A DNA stretch of 64,000 nucleotides from CAVZXS01 sp963779325 (GCA_963779325.1 CAVZXS010000002.1:310001-374000); one strand, 5' to 3'; positions 18,426-26,402 are shown, numbered from the stretch's first letter. Translations and numbers: made by a program. The notes: a model not told the origin generated them from the letters alone.

Positions 18426-18488
18426 AGTCAGTGTCTGCTTGGTATCCCTGCGATATACACATGTGGCTAAAAAAATAATTATCAAATC

Positions 18489-18520
18489 TTTGTCTGTTTA
18501 AAATCATCCCCCTACCTTTG
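18489..18520 (+). promoter_or_regulatory. rpsJ promoter (TTTG-N20-TACCTTTG)
   Basis: TTTG at 18489-18492 and TACCTTTG at 18513-18520 match the Bacteroidota -33/-7 pattern, 30 bases before the rpsJ ATG. This gives the S10 cluster its own promoter, independent of fusA. Confidence 0.75.
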
Positions 18521-18550
18521 CACTCCCAATTAAAAAATTGGATTTGACTC

Positions 18551-18841
18551 ATGTCACAAAGAATCAGAATTAAATTACAGTCTTACGATCACAATTTGGT
18601 AGATAAATCTGCCGAGAAAATTGTAAAGACTGTTCGCAGTACCGGCGCTGTTGTTACAGGTCCAATTCCTTTGCCAACAGCCCGTAAAATATTTACCGTA
18701 TTGCGTTCGCCGCACGTAAATAAAAAGAGTCGTGAGCAGTTTCAATTAGCTACGCATAAGCGTTTATTGGATATTTATACTTCCAGTTCAAGAACGGTTG
18801 ATGCATTAGCAAGTTGGATTTGCCAAGTGGCGTTGAAGTAG
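18551..18841 (+). CDS. rpsJ: 30S ribosomal protein S10, frame broken near the 3' end
   Basis: S10 of the 30S head. Residues 1-86 match the family (QRIRIKLQSYDHNLVDKSAE, RSPHVNKKSREQF, RRT-like TSSSRTVDAL). From base 18809 the frame gives ASWICQVALK, whereas another frame reads KLDLPSGVEVEIKA, the normal S10 end, and stops at 18855. Restoring one A in the TTAG at 18806-18809 gives DALSKLDLPSGVEVEIKA and a 101-residue protein of usual size. S10 is essential, so a sequencing deletion is the simplest explanation. S10 also takes part in NusB-dependent antitermination. Confidence 0.93.
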   Translation: MSQRIRIKLQSYDHNLVDKSAEKIVKTVRSTGAVVTGPIPLPTARKIFTVLRSPHVNKKSREQFQLATHKRLLDIYTSSSRTVDALASWICQVALK

Positions 18842-18855
18842 AAATTAAAGCATAA

Positions 18856-19206
18856 GGTCCTTCCCAACCTTCCTTCTCTGAGGGAAGAAGTTTGAGTCCT
18901 AAAGCTTAAAAGTTCTTATAAATAAATTTAATCTATCTCTCAATTAAGCAATAGAAATATTCTTTAAAAAAAGAGCTCTGGAAAAATAAACGGCCTCTTT
19001 AGTCCCGCAACTGCGGGATTTGGTGGGGCTTCATATAAAACAAGCCATTCAGGGTTTGTTTACTGCCGGTACTTCCCCAGAAAGGAAAAGGTCGGTGGCA
19101 AACGGGGATTGACGCCTCGATTTGTGTTTTTCACAAATCGGTGTGATTAGTAAAGCGCTAATCACGGCATGTCCCGATAATCCTGCAGGCATAAATTGAT
19201 TAAACC
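18856..19206 (+). other. 350-base structured spacer between rpsJ and rplC
   Basis: No gene is visible. The stretch holds several stem-loops: TCCCGC/GCGGGA at 19003-19018 with a four-base loop, CGATTTGTG/CACAAATCG at 19118-19140 with a five-T loop, and GTGATTAG/CTAATCAC at 19143-19165. Other spacers in this cluster are 1-130 bases long, so this one stands out. It could be a regulatory leader for rplC-rplD (L4 regulates S10 operons in other bacteria), a partial terminator plus a hidden start site, or an inserted element. Confidence 0.5.
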
Positions 19207-19824
19207 ATGATAGGTATTATTGGGAAAAAAATTGGGATGACCAGCATCTTCGACCCCGGTGGCAAGCAAACGGCTTGCACAATTATCGAAGCCGGTCCTT
19301 GTGTAGTAACGCAGGTGCGTACACAGGAAAACGATGGCTACACAGCCTTACAACTTTCTTTTGGTGATAAAAAAGAGAACAACACTCTAAAGTCAGAAAA
19401 AAATCACTTCGCAAAAGCTAATACAGCTGCCAAAAGATTCTCTAAAGAATTTCGCAACTATTCTCTTACAAAAAATATTGGTGAAACAATTACTGTCGAC
19501 ATTTTTGCCGAAGGCGAAAAAGTTGTTGTAGTTGGTACCACTAAGGGCCGCGGTTTCCAGGGTGTTGTAAAACGTCATGGCTTCCATGGTGTGGGCGGTC
19601 AATCGCATGGCCAGCACGACAGATCAAGAGCACCGGGATCGTTGGGTAACTCATCCGATGCAAGCCGTGTAATGAAAGGTATGCGTATGGCGGGCCGTAT
19701 GGGTGGCGACAGAGTAAAAATGAAGGGATTACAGGTTGTAAAAATTTTTCCTGAGAAAAATTATATTCTAATAAGTGGTTCGGTTCCCGGACACAATGGT
19801 TCAATCGTTTTAATTCAGAAGTAA
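19207..19824 (+). CDS. rplC: 50S ribosomal protein L3
   Basis: 205 residues. It starts MIGIIGKKIGMTSIFDPGG as in all bacterial L3. The extended loop HGFHGVGGQSHGQHDRSRAP reaches the peptidyl-transferase centre, and its GGQ glutamine is the residue methylated by PrmB in some bacteria. L3 is one of two proteins that start 50S assembly. It follows the structured 350-base spacer and is nine bases before rplD. Confidence 0.97.
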   Translation: MIGIIGKKIGMTSIFDPGGKQTACTIIEAGPCVVTQVRTQENDGYTALQLSFGDKKENNTLKSEKNHFAKANTAAKRFSKEFRNYSLTKNIGETITVDIFAEGEKVVVVGTTKGRGFQGVVKRHGFHGVGGQSHGQHDRSRAPGSLGNSSDASRVMKGMRMAGRMGGDRVKMKGLQVVKIFPEKNYILISGSVPGHNGSIVLIQK

Positions 19825-19833
19825 TTAATTATT

Positions 19834-20463
19834 ATGCAAGTTGATGTTCTAAACATACAGGGGAAAAAAACAGGTAGAACTGTTGAGTTGCCGGAAGATA
19901 TTTTCGGTATCGAACCCAATACACATGTTGTTTACCTTGCGGTAAAACAATACTTGTCCGCACAGCGTCAGGGTACGCACAAAGTAAAGACCCGTGCCGA
20001 GGTACAGGGTGCCAGCCGCAAGCTGCACAAACAAAAAGGTACAGGTGGAGCCCGTAAGGGAAATATTCGTAACCCGTTATACAAAGGTGGCGGTACCATA
20101 TTTGGTCCTAAGCCGCACGGTTATGATATTAAGCTGAACCGTAAAGTAAAAGACCTTGCTAAAATGTCTGCACTTTCTTCCAAAGCAAAAGAGAATGCAA
20201 TATTTATAGTAGAAGATATTACCATGGATGCGCCAAAGACTAAAACCTTTGTAAGCATGCTGGGCAGCTTAAATGCGGCTAATAAAAAAACATTGTTTGT
20301 GATGCCGGAGTACAATGAGAACCTGCACATGAGTTTCCGTAATATTTACTCGGTAAACGGCGCTTTGTTAAGTGATATCAATACCTACGACATTGTAAAT
20401 TCTGATGTATTGGTGTTAACAGAATCAGCAGCAAAGATTTTCAGCGAAGAAGAAGCTGCATAA
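19834..20463 (+). CDS. rplD: 50S ribosomal protein L4
   Basis: 209 residues. The exit-tunnel loop is recognisable as KQKGTGGARKGNIRNPLYKG near residues 68-87, and the globular part ends ALLSDINTYDIVNSDVLVLT. L4 lines the tunnel constriction and in enterobacteria represses the S10 operon; a similar role here is possible because an unusual structured spacer lies upstream of rplC. It is nine bases after rplC and probably coupled to it. Confidence 0.97.
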   Translation: MQVDVLNIQGKKTGRTVELPEDIFGIEPNTHVVYLAVKQYLSAQRQGTHKVKTRAEVQGASRKLHKQKGTGGARKGNIRNPLYKGGGTIFGPKPHGYDIKLNRKVKDLAKMSALSSKAKENAIFIVEDITMDAPKTKTFVSMLGSLNAANKKTLFVMPEYNENLHMSFRNIYSVNGALLSDINTYDIVNSDVLVLTESAAKIFSEEEAA

Positions 20464-20548
20464 CTGTAGTTGTTAAAAAGAGAACAGAATTTAGGTAACA
20501 ATATTTTATCTCGCAGTAAGCGGGTCAAATTTTCAAACTATAAGAAAG

Positions 20549-20848
20549 ATGAAACTTTCTGATGTATTAATAAAACCGATTTTAACCGAGAAGGCGAACG
20601 CCCAGCAGGAAAAACTGCGCCGCTATGCATTTAAGGTTGATAAAAAAGCAAATAAACTGGAAATTAAAAAAGCTATCGAAGGCTTTTATAATGTAACGGT
20701 AGTAGATGTAAATACCGCAGTTGTTCCTGCCAAAGCTAAAAGCCGTAATACGAAAGCGGGTGTTGTATCAGGTCGAAAGCCCTCTTACAAAAAAGCGATG
20801 GTAACGGTTGCAAAGGGCGAAACAATTGATATGTATTCAAATATCTAA
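20549..20848 (+). CDS. rplW: 50S ribosomal protein L23
   Basis: 99 residues, starting MKLSDVLIKPILTEKANAQQ, the usual L23 opening. The middle contains AFKVDKKANKLEIKKAIEGF and a basic loop. L23 sits at the tunnel exit and docks trigger factor, SRP and SecY. It lies 85 bases after rplD, in the usual L3-L4-L23-L2 order. Confidence 0.97.
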   Translation: MKLSDVLIKPILTEKANAQQEKLRRYAFKVDKKANKLEIKKAIEGFYNVTVVDVNTAVVPAKAKSRNTKAGVVSGRKPSYKKAMVTVAKGETIDMYSNI

Positions 20849-20858
20849 AAGCCACCAT

Positions 20859-20872
20859 TCCGCCGCGGCGGA
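20859..20872. repeat. Perfect 14-base GC-rich palindrome in the rplW-rplB spacer
   Basis: TCCGCCGCGGCGGA reads the same on both strands. It is followed within 50 bases by GGTAGTT-C-AACTACC, a second inverted repeat. There is no T-run, so it is not a standard terminator. Confidence 0.45.
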
Positions 20873-20943
20873 GAGTAAGGCGGACAGATAAAATAAAGTA
20901 TGGTAGTTCAACTACCGCAAAAGTTGAAATAAATAAAAAGAAA

Positions 20944-21780
20944 ATGGCACTTAGAAAATTTAAACCGGTAACAGCCGGCACACGTTGGAGAATAGGAAAC
21001 GCTTATGCTGAGATCACTACAAATGAACCTGAAAAGTCATTGTTGGAGCCTCAGAAAAGAGTTTCGGGCCGTAACTTTTCGGGTCGTCGCACCATGCGGT
21101 ACAGAGGCGGCGGACACAAAAAGAAATATCGTGTAATTGATTTTAAAAGAAATAAAGAAGGAAAAGCAACGGTTCTCTCTATTGAATATGATCCAAACCG
21201 TACAGCTTTCATCGCATTGGTAAATTATGCCGATGGTGAAAAGCGTTACATCATTGCACCGCAGGGTTTAGTTGTAGGTTCTGTTGTAGAAAGCGGAAAC
21301 ACTGTAGCGCCTGAAATAGGAAATACTTTACAAATGAAATTTATGCCGTTGGGTACCAACGTGCACAATATAGAGATGCAACCGGGTCAGGGTGGTAAAT
21401 TAGCCCGAAGTGCAGGTTCATCGGCCCAGTTAACCAACAAAGAAGAAAAATACGCTGTCTTAAAAATGCCTTCAGGCGAGTTAAGAAAAGTATTGATCAA
21501 TTGTTGCGCTACGGTAGGTGTGGTAAGTAACAGCGACCACAGTTTACAGAGCATGGGTAAAGCCGGTCGTAACCGTTGGAAAGGTATTAAGCCGAGAACT
21601 CGTGGTGTTGCTATGAACCCTGTAGATCACCCGATGGGTGGTGGTGAAGGTAAAGCTTCAGGCGGACAGCCACGTAGCAGAAACGGTCAATACTCAAGAG
21701 GATTGAAAACACGTACAAGAGGAAAAGGAAGTGATAAGCTGATTATTCAAAGAAAGAACGGAAGTAAACTGGCAAAATAA
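20944..21780 (+). CDS. rplB: 50S ribosomal protein L2
   Basis: 278 residues. It has the RNA-binding OB region (GGGHKKKYRVIDFKRNKEG) and the C-terminal segment RGVAMNPVDHPMGGGEGK close to the peptidyl-transferase centre, with the conserved His of the DHP motif. The basic end (RGLKTRTRGKGSDKLIIQRK) is typical. L2 is needed for subunit association and peptide-bond formation. Confidence 0.97.
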   Translation: MALRKFKPVTAGTRWRIGNAYAEITTNEPEKSLLEPQKRVSGRNFSGRRTMRYRGGGHKKKYRVIDFKRNKEGKATVLSIEYDPNRTAFIALVNYADGEKRYIIAPQGLVVGSVVESGNTVAPEIGNTLQMKFMPLGTNVHNIEMQPGQGGKLARSAGSSAQLTNKEEKYAVLKMPSGELRKVLINCCATVGVVSNSDHSLQSMGKAGRNRWKGIKPRTRGVAMNPVDHPMGGGEGKASGGQPRSRNGQYSRGLKTRTRGKGSDKLIIQRKNGSKLAK

Positions 21781-21826
21781 TAAAGCTGAAAAATTAAATC
21801 TGAAATCGAAAATCTAAAATTGTAAT

Positions 21827-22099
21827 ATGGCTCGTTCGATTAAAAAAGGTCCTTATGTAGCTTCTCACCTTGAAAAAAAGGTAGTAGCCATTAATGAAGG
21901 CAAAAACAAGAAGGGTGTTATCAAAACCTGGAGCCGTCGTTCCACTATTACACCGGATTTTGTTGGTCACACTTTTGCTGTGCACAACGGAAATAAATTT
22001 ATACCTGTGTATGTAACGGAATTCATGGTAGGTCATAAGTTAGGTGAGTTTGCACCTACCCGCCAATTCAGAGGACACTCCAGTAAAAAGATTGCGTAA
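21827..22099 (+). CDS. rpsS: 30S ribosomal protein S19
   Basis: 90 residues, with the start MARSIKKGPYVASHLEKKV and the conserved core TWSRRSTITPDFVGHTFAVH and EFAPTRQFRGHS. S19 forms a complex with S13 in the 30S head and contacts the A-site tRNA region. It lies in the standard place between rplB and rplV. Confidence 0.97.
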   Translation: MARSIKKGPYVASHLEKKVVAINEGKNKKGVIKTWSRRSTITPDFVGHTFAVHNGNKFIPVYVTEFMVGHKLGEFAPTRQFRGHSSKKIA

Positions 22100-22116
22100 T
22101 TGGTGATTGAAATATT

Positions 22117-22142
22117 GAAGATTTAATATTGAAATATTAAAT
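22117..22142. repeat. GAAGATTTAATATT-type palindromic repeat in the rpsS-rplV spacer
   Basis: GAAGATTTAATATT starts at 22117. ATTTAATATT at 22121-22130 is followed after two bases by its exact inverse at 22133-22142. The same word occurs in the rpsN-rpsH spacer, so this is a repeat family and not chance A+T richness alone. Confidence 0.5.
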
Positions 22143-22170
22143 ACCTCAATCTAAAATATTAAATAGTAAA

Positions 22171-22536
22171 ATGGAAGCAGTAGCTAAATTGAGAAATTAT
22201 CCCACATCGCCCCGCAAAATGCGTTTGCTGGCTGATCTTGTACGTGGTGTGAAAGTAGAGAAAGCCCTGGCTATTTTGGAGCATAATCCAAAACATCCCG
22301 CGGTTCCTTTACGCAAGTTGGTAGTAAGCGCTATCAGCAACTGGAAGCAGAAAAACGAAGGTGGCGATGAAAGTGCGTTAATCATTAAAACGATTATGGT
22401 GGACGGTGCCAGAGTAATCAAGCGTATGCGCCCCGCGCCGCAGGGTCGCGGTTACCGTGTTCGCAAAAGAAGCAACCACGTAACGGTGATTGTAGATACG
22501 AAAGAAGAAAAAGCTGTAAAAGAAACTAAGAAATAA
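22171..22536 (+). CDS. rplV: 50S ribosomal protein L22
   Basis: 121 residues. It starts MEAVAKLRNYPTSPRKMRLL; the beta-hairpin that reaches the tunnel is seen in IKRMRPAPQGRGYRVRKRSN. Together with L4 it forms the tunnel constriction, where macrolide resistance changes occur. The last 20 residues are Lys/Glu-rich (DTKEEKAVKETKK). Confidence 0.97.
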   Translation: MEAVAKLRNYPTSPRKMRLLADLVRGVKVEKALAILEHNPKHPAVPLRKLVVSAISNWKQKNEGGDESALIIKTIMVDGARVIKRMRPAPQGRGYRVRKRSNHVTVIVDTKEEKAVKETKK

Positions 22537-22617
22537 AATAACAAGAAACAAAAAACAGGTTCCGGGTATCAGGCAATGGTTTTTGGAATTTGGAAATTGA
22601 AATTTTAAAAAAATATC

Positions 22618-23412
22618 ATGGGTCAAAAAGCAAATCCGATAGGTAACAGGTTAGGTATCATCCGCGGTTGGGAAAGCAGTTGGTTTGGTACTAAAAAAGA
22701 TTATGCTTCAAAGCTGATCGAGGATAACAAAATCCGCGTTTACCTGAATGCACGTATCAACAAGGGTGGTATATCCAAAATTGTTATTGAGCGTACATTG
22801 GGCAAACTGATTGTTACCATTCATACATCAAAGCCCGGTATCATCATTGGTAAAGGCGGCGGCGAAGTAGATCGTATTAAAGAAGAGTTGAAGAAATTGA
22901 CAGGTAAGGATGATGTGCAAATCAACATTCTTGAAATACGCCGTCCCGAGCTGGATGCAATGATTGTAGGAGATACTATTGCCCGCCAGATTGAAAATCG
23001 TATCAACTTCAAACGTGCTACTAAAATGTCTATCGCTTCTGCATTAAGAATGGGAGCCGAGGGTATTAAAGTAAAATTGAGCGGACGTTTGAACGGAGCT
23101 GAGATTGCCCGCAGCGAAGAATTTAAACAAGGTCGTGTGCCGTTGCATACTTTCCGTATGGATATTGATTATGCCAATGTATTTGCACAAACTGTATATG
23201 GCAAAATCGGAATCAAGGTTTGGATTTGTAAAGGCGAAGTGTTGACCAAAAGAGATTTGAACCCCAATTTTATTGGTGGCGGTAAAAATGAAGGAGCCGG
23301 TGTCGGCCAGGCAGGTGGCGGCGACAGAAGAGACAGAAGAGACGACAGGAGAGATGATCGCAGAGGCGGTGGCGACAGAAGAGGCGGACAAGGCGGCGGA
23401 AGAAGAAATTAA
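22618..23412 (+). CDS. rpsC: 30S ribosomal protein S3 with Arg/Asp/Gly-rich tail
   Basis: 264 residues, longer than the 233 of E. coli. The KH domain carries KPGIIIGKGGGEVDRIKEEL, and the C-terminal half has ALRMGAEGIKVKLSGRLNGA. S3 helps form the mRNA entry site. The extra length is a low-complexity tail of about 35 residues after GGKNEGAGVGQAGG, made of RRD, DDRR and GGG units, coded by repeated GACAGAAGA/GGCGGC triplets. Tails of this kind occur in other Bacteroidota S3 proteins; their role is not known. Confidence 0.96.
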   Translation: MGQKANPIGNRLGIIRGWESSWFGTKKDYASKLIEDNKIRVYLNARINKGGISKIVIERTLGKLIVTIHTSKPGIIIGKGGGEVDRIKEELKKLTGKDDVQINILEIRRPELDAMIVGDTIARQIENRINFKRATKMSIASALRMGAEGIKVKLSGRLNGAEIARSEEFKQGRVPLHTFRMDIDYANVFAQTVYGKIGIKVWICKGEVLTKRDLNPNFIGGGKNEGAGVGQAGGGDRRDRRDDRRDDRRGGGDRRGGQGGGRRN

Positions 23413-23431
23413 TAAAAAGCTACGGGCTGAT

Positions 23432-23519
23432 AGCTATGAGCTGTGAGCCGTAATAATAAAAAATAAAGTTTCATTGCTGTGAATCGGAGTTCAAAGCTCA
23501 TCACGCACAGCTCAAAGCT
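23432..23519. repeat. AGCT-word inverted repeat in the rpsC-rplP spacer
   Basis: AGCTATGAGCTGTGAG (23432-23447) pairs with the inverse of CGCACAGCTCAAAGCT (23504-23519), 14 of 16 bases. It is one of at least four AGCT-rich spacers in the cluster. Confidence 0.55.
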
Positions 23520-23528
23520 TAAATAAAT

Positions 23529-23948
23529 ATGTTACAACCAAAGAGATCGAAACACAGGAAGATGCAGAAAGGTCGCATGAAAGGAAATGCGAAAAGAGGT
23601 ACAACCATTGCATTTGGTTCCTACGGATTAAAAGCATTGGACAGCCATTGGATTACAGACCGCCAGATAGAAGCGGCTCGCCAGGCGCTTACCCGTCATA
23701 TGAAACGTGAGGGTAATGTTTGGATTCGCATATTCCCTGACAAGCCTATTACACGCAAGCCCGCCGAAGTAAGGATGGGTAAGGGTAAAGGTAACCTTGA
23801 ATTTTGGGCTGCAGTAGTACAACCCGGTCGCATCATTTTCGAAATCGACGGCGTGTCTTTACAAGTAGCGCAGGAATCATTGAAATTAGCCGCGGGTAAA
23901 TTACCTATACTTACAAAGTTTGTAATCAGGAGAGACCTGGTAGCATAA
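23529..23948 (+). CDS. rplP: 50S ribosomal protein L16
   Basis: 139 residues. It starts MLQPKRSKHRKMQKGRMKGN, and the conserved IRIFPDKPITRKPAEVRMGK and EFWAAVVQPGRIIFEIDGV follow. L16 shapes the A and P sites of the large subunit. It lies 116 bases after rpsC and 29 before rpmC. Confidence 0.97.
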   Translation: MLQPKRSKHRKMQKGRMKGNAKRGTTIAFGSYGLKALDSHWITDRQIEAARQALTRHMKREGNVWIRIFPDKPITRKPAEVRMGKGKGNLEFWAAVVQPGRIIFEIDGVSLQVAQESLKLAAGKLPILTKFVIRRDLVA

Positions 23949-23977
23949 TAATTTAAAAAGAATAAATCGTAAAAGCG

Positions 23978-24187
23978 ATGTCAAAGAAAATAGATTTTTT
24001 AAAAAGTATCAACAGCCTGAACGAAGCAGACTTAAAGGCCCGTATCGGGGAAGATGAGTTGCGTTTGAAAAAACTCACTTTTGCTCATGCAATCTCTCCG
24101 TTGGAGAATCCAATGACTATTCGTGCCTTAAGAAAAGATATTGCACGACTGAAAACTGAATTGACTAAAAAGAAATTAGCGGTTTAA
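23978..24187 (+). CDS. rpmC: 50S ribosomal protein L29
   Basis: 69 residues of two antiparallel helices with the signature ENPMTIRALRKDIARLKTEL. L29 binds near the tunnel exit next to L23. It has the usual place between rplP and rpsQ. Confidence 0.95.
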   Translation: MSKKIDFLKSINSLNEADLKARIGEDELRLKKLTFAHAISPLENPMTIRALRKDIARLKTELTKKKLAV

Positions 24188-24197
24188 GAAAGAAGAA

Positions 24198-24290
24198 GTT
24201 GCGGATTGCCGCAACGGTGCGAAGGGAAAAAGTAAAAATAATTAAGACTGTAATTCGAAGCTTACAGTAAAAAGCTCAAAGCTTAAAACA
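24198..24290. repeat. Hairpin and AGCT words in the rpmC-rpsQ spacer
   Basis: GTTGCGG (24198-24204) pairs with CCGCAAC (24209-24215) over a four-base loop. AAGCTTAC and AGCTCAAAGCTTA words follow up to the rpsQ start, as in the neighbouring spacers. Confidence 0.45.
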
Positions 24291-24548
24291 ATGGACGCAA
24301 GAAATTTAAGAAAAACAAAAACAGGTGTTGTTACCAGCAACAAAATGACCAAGACCATTACTGTTGCGGTAGAAAGAAAAGTAAAACACCCGATCTACGG
24401 TAAGTTCGTTAAAAAGACCACCAAGTTTCATGCACACGATGAAAAAGGCGAGTGCAGTATCGGTGATGTGGTTAAAATAATGGAAACCCGCCCGCTGAGC
24501 AAAACAAAGCGTTGGAGATTGGTAGAGGTATTGGAGAAAGTGAAGTAA
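24291..24548 (+). CDS. rpsQ: 30S ribosomal protein S17
   Basis: 85 residues with an OB fold; conserved parts are TGVVTSNKMTKTITVAVERK, FHAHDEKGECSIGDVVKIME and RPLSKTKRWRLVEVLEK. S17 is a primary 16S rRNA binder. It lies between rpmC and rplN as usual. Confidence 0.97.
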   Translation: MDARNLRKTKTGVVTSNKMTKTITVAVERKVKHPIYGKFVKKTTKFHAHDEKGECSIGDVVKIMETRPLSKTKRWRLVEVLEKVK

Positions 24549-24661
24549 GAAAGCCGTTAAGCTACGGGCCCTGAGCTACGAGCTGCGAGATAAATAATAG
24601 TAGATAACAAAATTCAGGCAAAGAGCTAGAAGCTCGAAGCTAAAAGCTAAAAGCTAAAAAG
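24549..24661. repeat. AGCT-word repeat spacer rpsQ-rplN
   Basis: GAGCTACGAGCTGCGAG on one side and GAGCTAGAAGCTCGAAGC on the other are largely complementary, and AGCTAAA is repeated three times just before the rplN start. No gene fits in this spacer. Confidence 0.5.
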
Positions 24662-25030
24662 ATGATTCAGCAAGAAAGTCGTTTAAAAGTAGCAGATAAC
24701 AGTGGCGCTAAAGAGGTGCTTTGTATTCGTGTATTGGGTAACAGCGGACAGCGTTATGCCCGCATCGGCGATAAAATTGTTATTACTGTAAAAGATGCAA
24801 TACCTGCGGGCGGTATCAAAAAAGGTACGGTTGCCAAAGCGGTTATTGTTCGTACTACCAATAAATTACGACGTAAGGACGGTTCATATATACGTTTCGA
24901 CGACAACGCGGTAGTTATATTGAATGCATCGGAAGAGCCACGCGGTACCCGTATTTTCGGGCCGGTAGCCAGGGAGCTTCGCGATAAAGGTTACATGAAA
25001 ATAATTTCATTGGCGCCTGAAGTATTGTAA
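24662..25030 (+). CDS. rplN: 50S ribosomal protein L14
   Basis: 122 residues, the full length of the family. It starts MIQQESRLKVADNSGAKEVL, and it has GGIKKGTVAKAVIVRT and RGTRIFGPVARELRDKGYMK. L14 forms an intersubunit bridge and is the target of RsfS silencing. Confidence 0.97.
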   Translation: MIQQESRLKVADNSGAKEVLCIRVLGNSGQRYARIGDKIVITVKDAIPAGGIKKGTVAKAVIVRTTNKLRRKDGSYIRFDDNAVVILNASEEPRGTRIFGPVARELRDKGYMKIISLAPEVL

Positions 25031-25038
25031 GTAAATAA

Positions 25039-25114
25039 GAGCTACGAGCCATGAGCTACGAGCTGCACGGATTAAAGACAGATTAAATTGCTCGAAGCTC
25101 ATGGCTGAGAGCTC
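25039..25114. repeat. 25-base inverted repeat in the rplN-rplX spacer
   Basis: The left arm at 25039-25063 and the right arm at 25090-25114 are complementary at 21 of 25 positions, around a 26-base loop. Both arms are made of GAGCTACGAGC and AGCCATGAGC words. It is the longest member of the AGCT spacer family in the window. Confidence 0.6.
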
Positions 25115-25130
25115 AAAGCTTAAATAAAAA

Positions 25131-25481
25131 ATGAAAACAAGATTTAAACCAAAGTACAACATAAAGAAAGGTGATAGCGTAGTTGTTATTACCGGCGACG
25201 ATAAGGATTTATCAAAGCCCCGTGTTGTAAAAGAAGTGTTGGTAGAAAAAGGTAAAGTATTGGTTGAAGGTGTTAATATCATCACCAAGCACACCAAGCC
25301 TTCGGCTCAAAATACAAAGGGCGGTATTGTAAAGGTTGAAGCTCCTATCCAAATCAGTAACGTTATGTTGTGGGATGCGGCACAGAGCAGCGGCGCTAAA
25401 GTTTCAAGAGTAAGAACGGAAGGCAAAACACAATTGGTTTTTAAAAAAGTTAGAAATAATTCTAAGGGAGGTAAAAAATAA
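25131..25481 (+). CDS. rplX: 50S ribosomal protein L24
   Basis: 116 residues. The KOW motif is KKGDSVVVITGDDKDLSKPR near residues 11-30, and GGIVKVEAPIQISNVMLWD follows. L24 starts 50S assembly. Its stop and the rplE start share one base (TAATG), so the two genes are translationally coupled. Confidence 0.97.
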   Translation: MKTRFKPKYNIKKGDSVVVITGDDKDLSKPRVVKEVLVEKGKVLVEGVNIITKHTKPSAQNTKGGIVKVEAPIQISNVMLWDAAQSSGAKVSRVRTEGKTQLVFKKVRNNSKGGKK

Positions 25482-26047
25482 TGAGTACAACAACCTATAC
25501 CCCGAGACTGGCAGATAAGTACAAAAAAGAAGTTGTACCTGCATTGGTAAAAAAGTTTGGTTACAAAAGTGTAATGCAAGCTCCCAAACTGGAAAAAATT
25601 TGTTTGAACCGCGGCGTAAACGGCGCGGTGAATGATAAAAAGTTGGTTGACATCGCTATTGAAGAAATGTCAATCATCACCGGCCAGAAAGCGGTAGCTA
25701 CCATGTCGAAGAAAGACATTTCGAATTTTAAATTGCGTAAGAACATGCCGATCGGTGCAAGAGTTACTTTACGCGGTGTAAAAATGTTCGAATTTCTTGA
25801 CAGGCTGATCGCCGTGGCGTTGCCCCGTGTACGTGACTTTAAAGGCGTAAGCGAAAAATCTTTTGACGGACGCGGTAACTACACAATGGGTGTAACGGAA
25901 CAAATCATTTTCCCTGAAATCGATATCGATAAAGTGAATAAAATTACCGGTTTGGATATCACTTTTGTAACTACGGCGGGCAATGACGAAGAAGCGTATG
26001 AGTTGTTAAAAGAACTGGGAATGCCTTTCAGTAATATTAAGAAGTAA
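25481..26047 (+). CDS. rplE: 50S ribosomal protein L5
   Basis: 188 residues. Conserved parts are KLEKICLNRGVNGAVNDKK, TGQKAVATMSKKDISNFKLR and ENFYMGVTEQ-like GRGNYTMGVTEQIIFPEID. L5 carries 5S rRNA with L18 in the central protuberance. The ATG overlaps the rplX stop by one base. Confidence 0.97.
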   Translation: MSTTTYTPRLADKYKKEVVPALVKKFGYKSVMQAPKLEKICLNRGVNGAVNDKKLVDIAIEEMSIITGQKAVATMSKKDISNFKLRKNMPIGARVTLRGVKMFEFLDRLIAVALPRVRDFKGVSEKSFDGRGNYTMGVTEQIIFPEIDIDKVNKITGLDITFVTTAGNDEEAYELLKELGMPFSNIKK

Positions 26048-26118
26048 CAATAAACAACAAACGGCAAATCACTGTATTTGAAATTTGTTTCCTGTAAATT
26101 GAAAATTTATAAAAAACT

Positions 26119-26388
26119 ATGGCAAAACAATCTGTAAAAGCCAGGCAAAGAAAAAGAGAAAAGATGGTTGCTCAGTATGCTGACAAGTATAAAGCATTGA
26201 AAGAAGCAAAAGACTATGCGGGGTTAGACGCATTGCCTAAGAATGCTTCGCCTGTACGATTGAAAAATCGTTGCGCTTTAACCGGCCGCCCGAGAGGTTA
26301 TGTTCGTTATTTCGGCATATCAAGAATTATGCTGCGAGACATGGCGCTGAACGGAAAAATTCCGGGACTGAAAAAAGCAAGCTGGTAG
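26119..26388 (+). CDS. rpsN: 30S ribosomal protein S14 (zinc-independent type)
   Basis: 89 residues, the long type without the CxxC zinc pairs: only one Cys is present, in LKNRCALTGRPRGYVRYFGI. The end LRDMALNGKIPGLKKASW is typical. S14 is a late-assembly protein of the 30S head. Confidence 0.97.
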   Translation: MAKQSVKARQRKREKMVAQYADKYKALKEAKDYAGLDALPKNASPVRLKNRCALTGRPRGYVRYFGISRIMLRDMALNGKIPGLKKASW

Positions 26389-26402
26389 AAAAATGTAATA
26401 AT

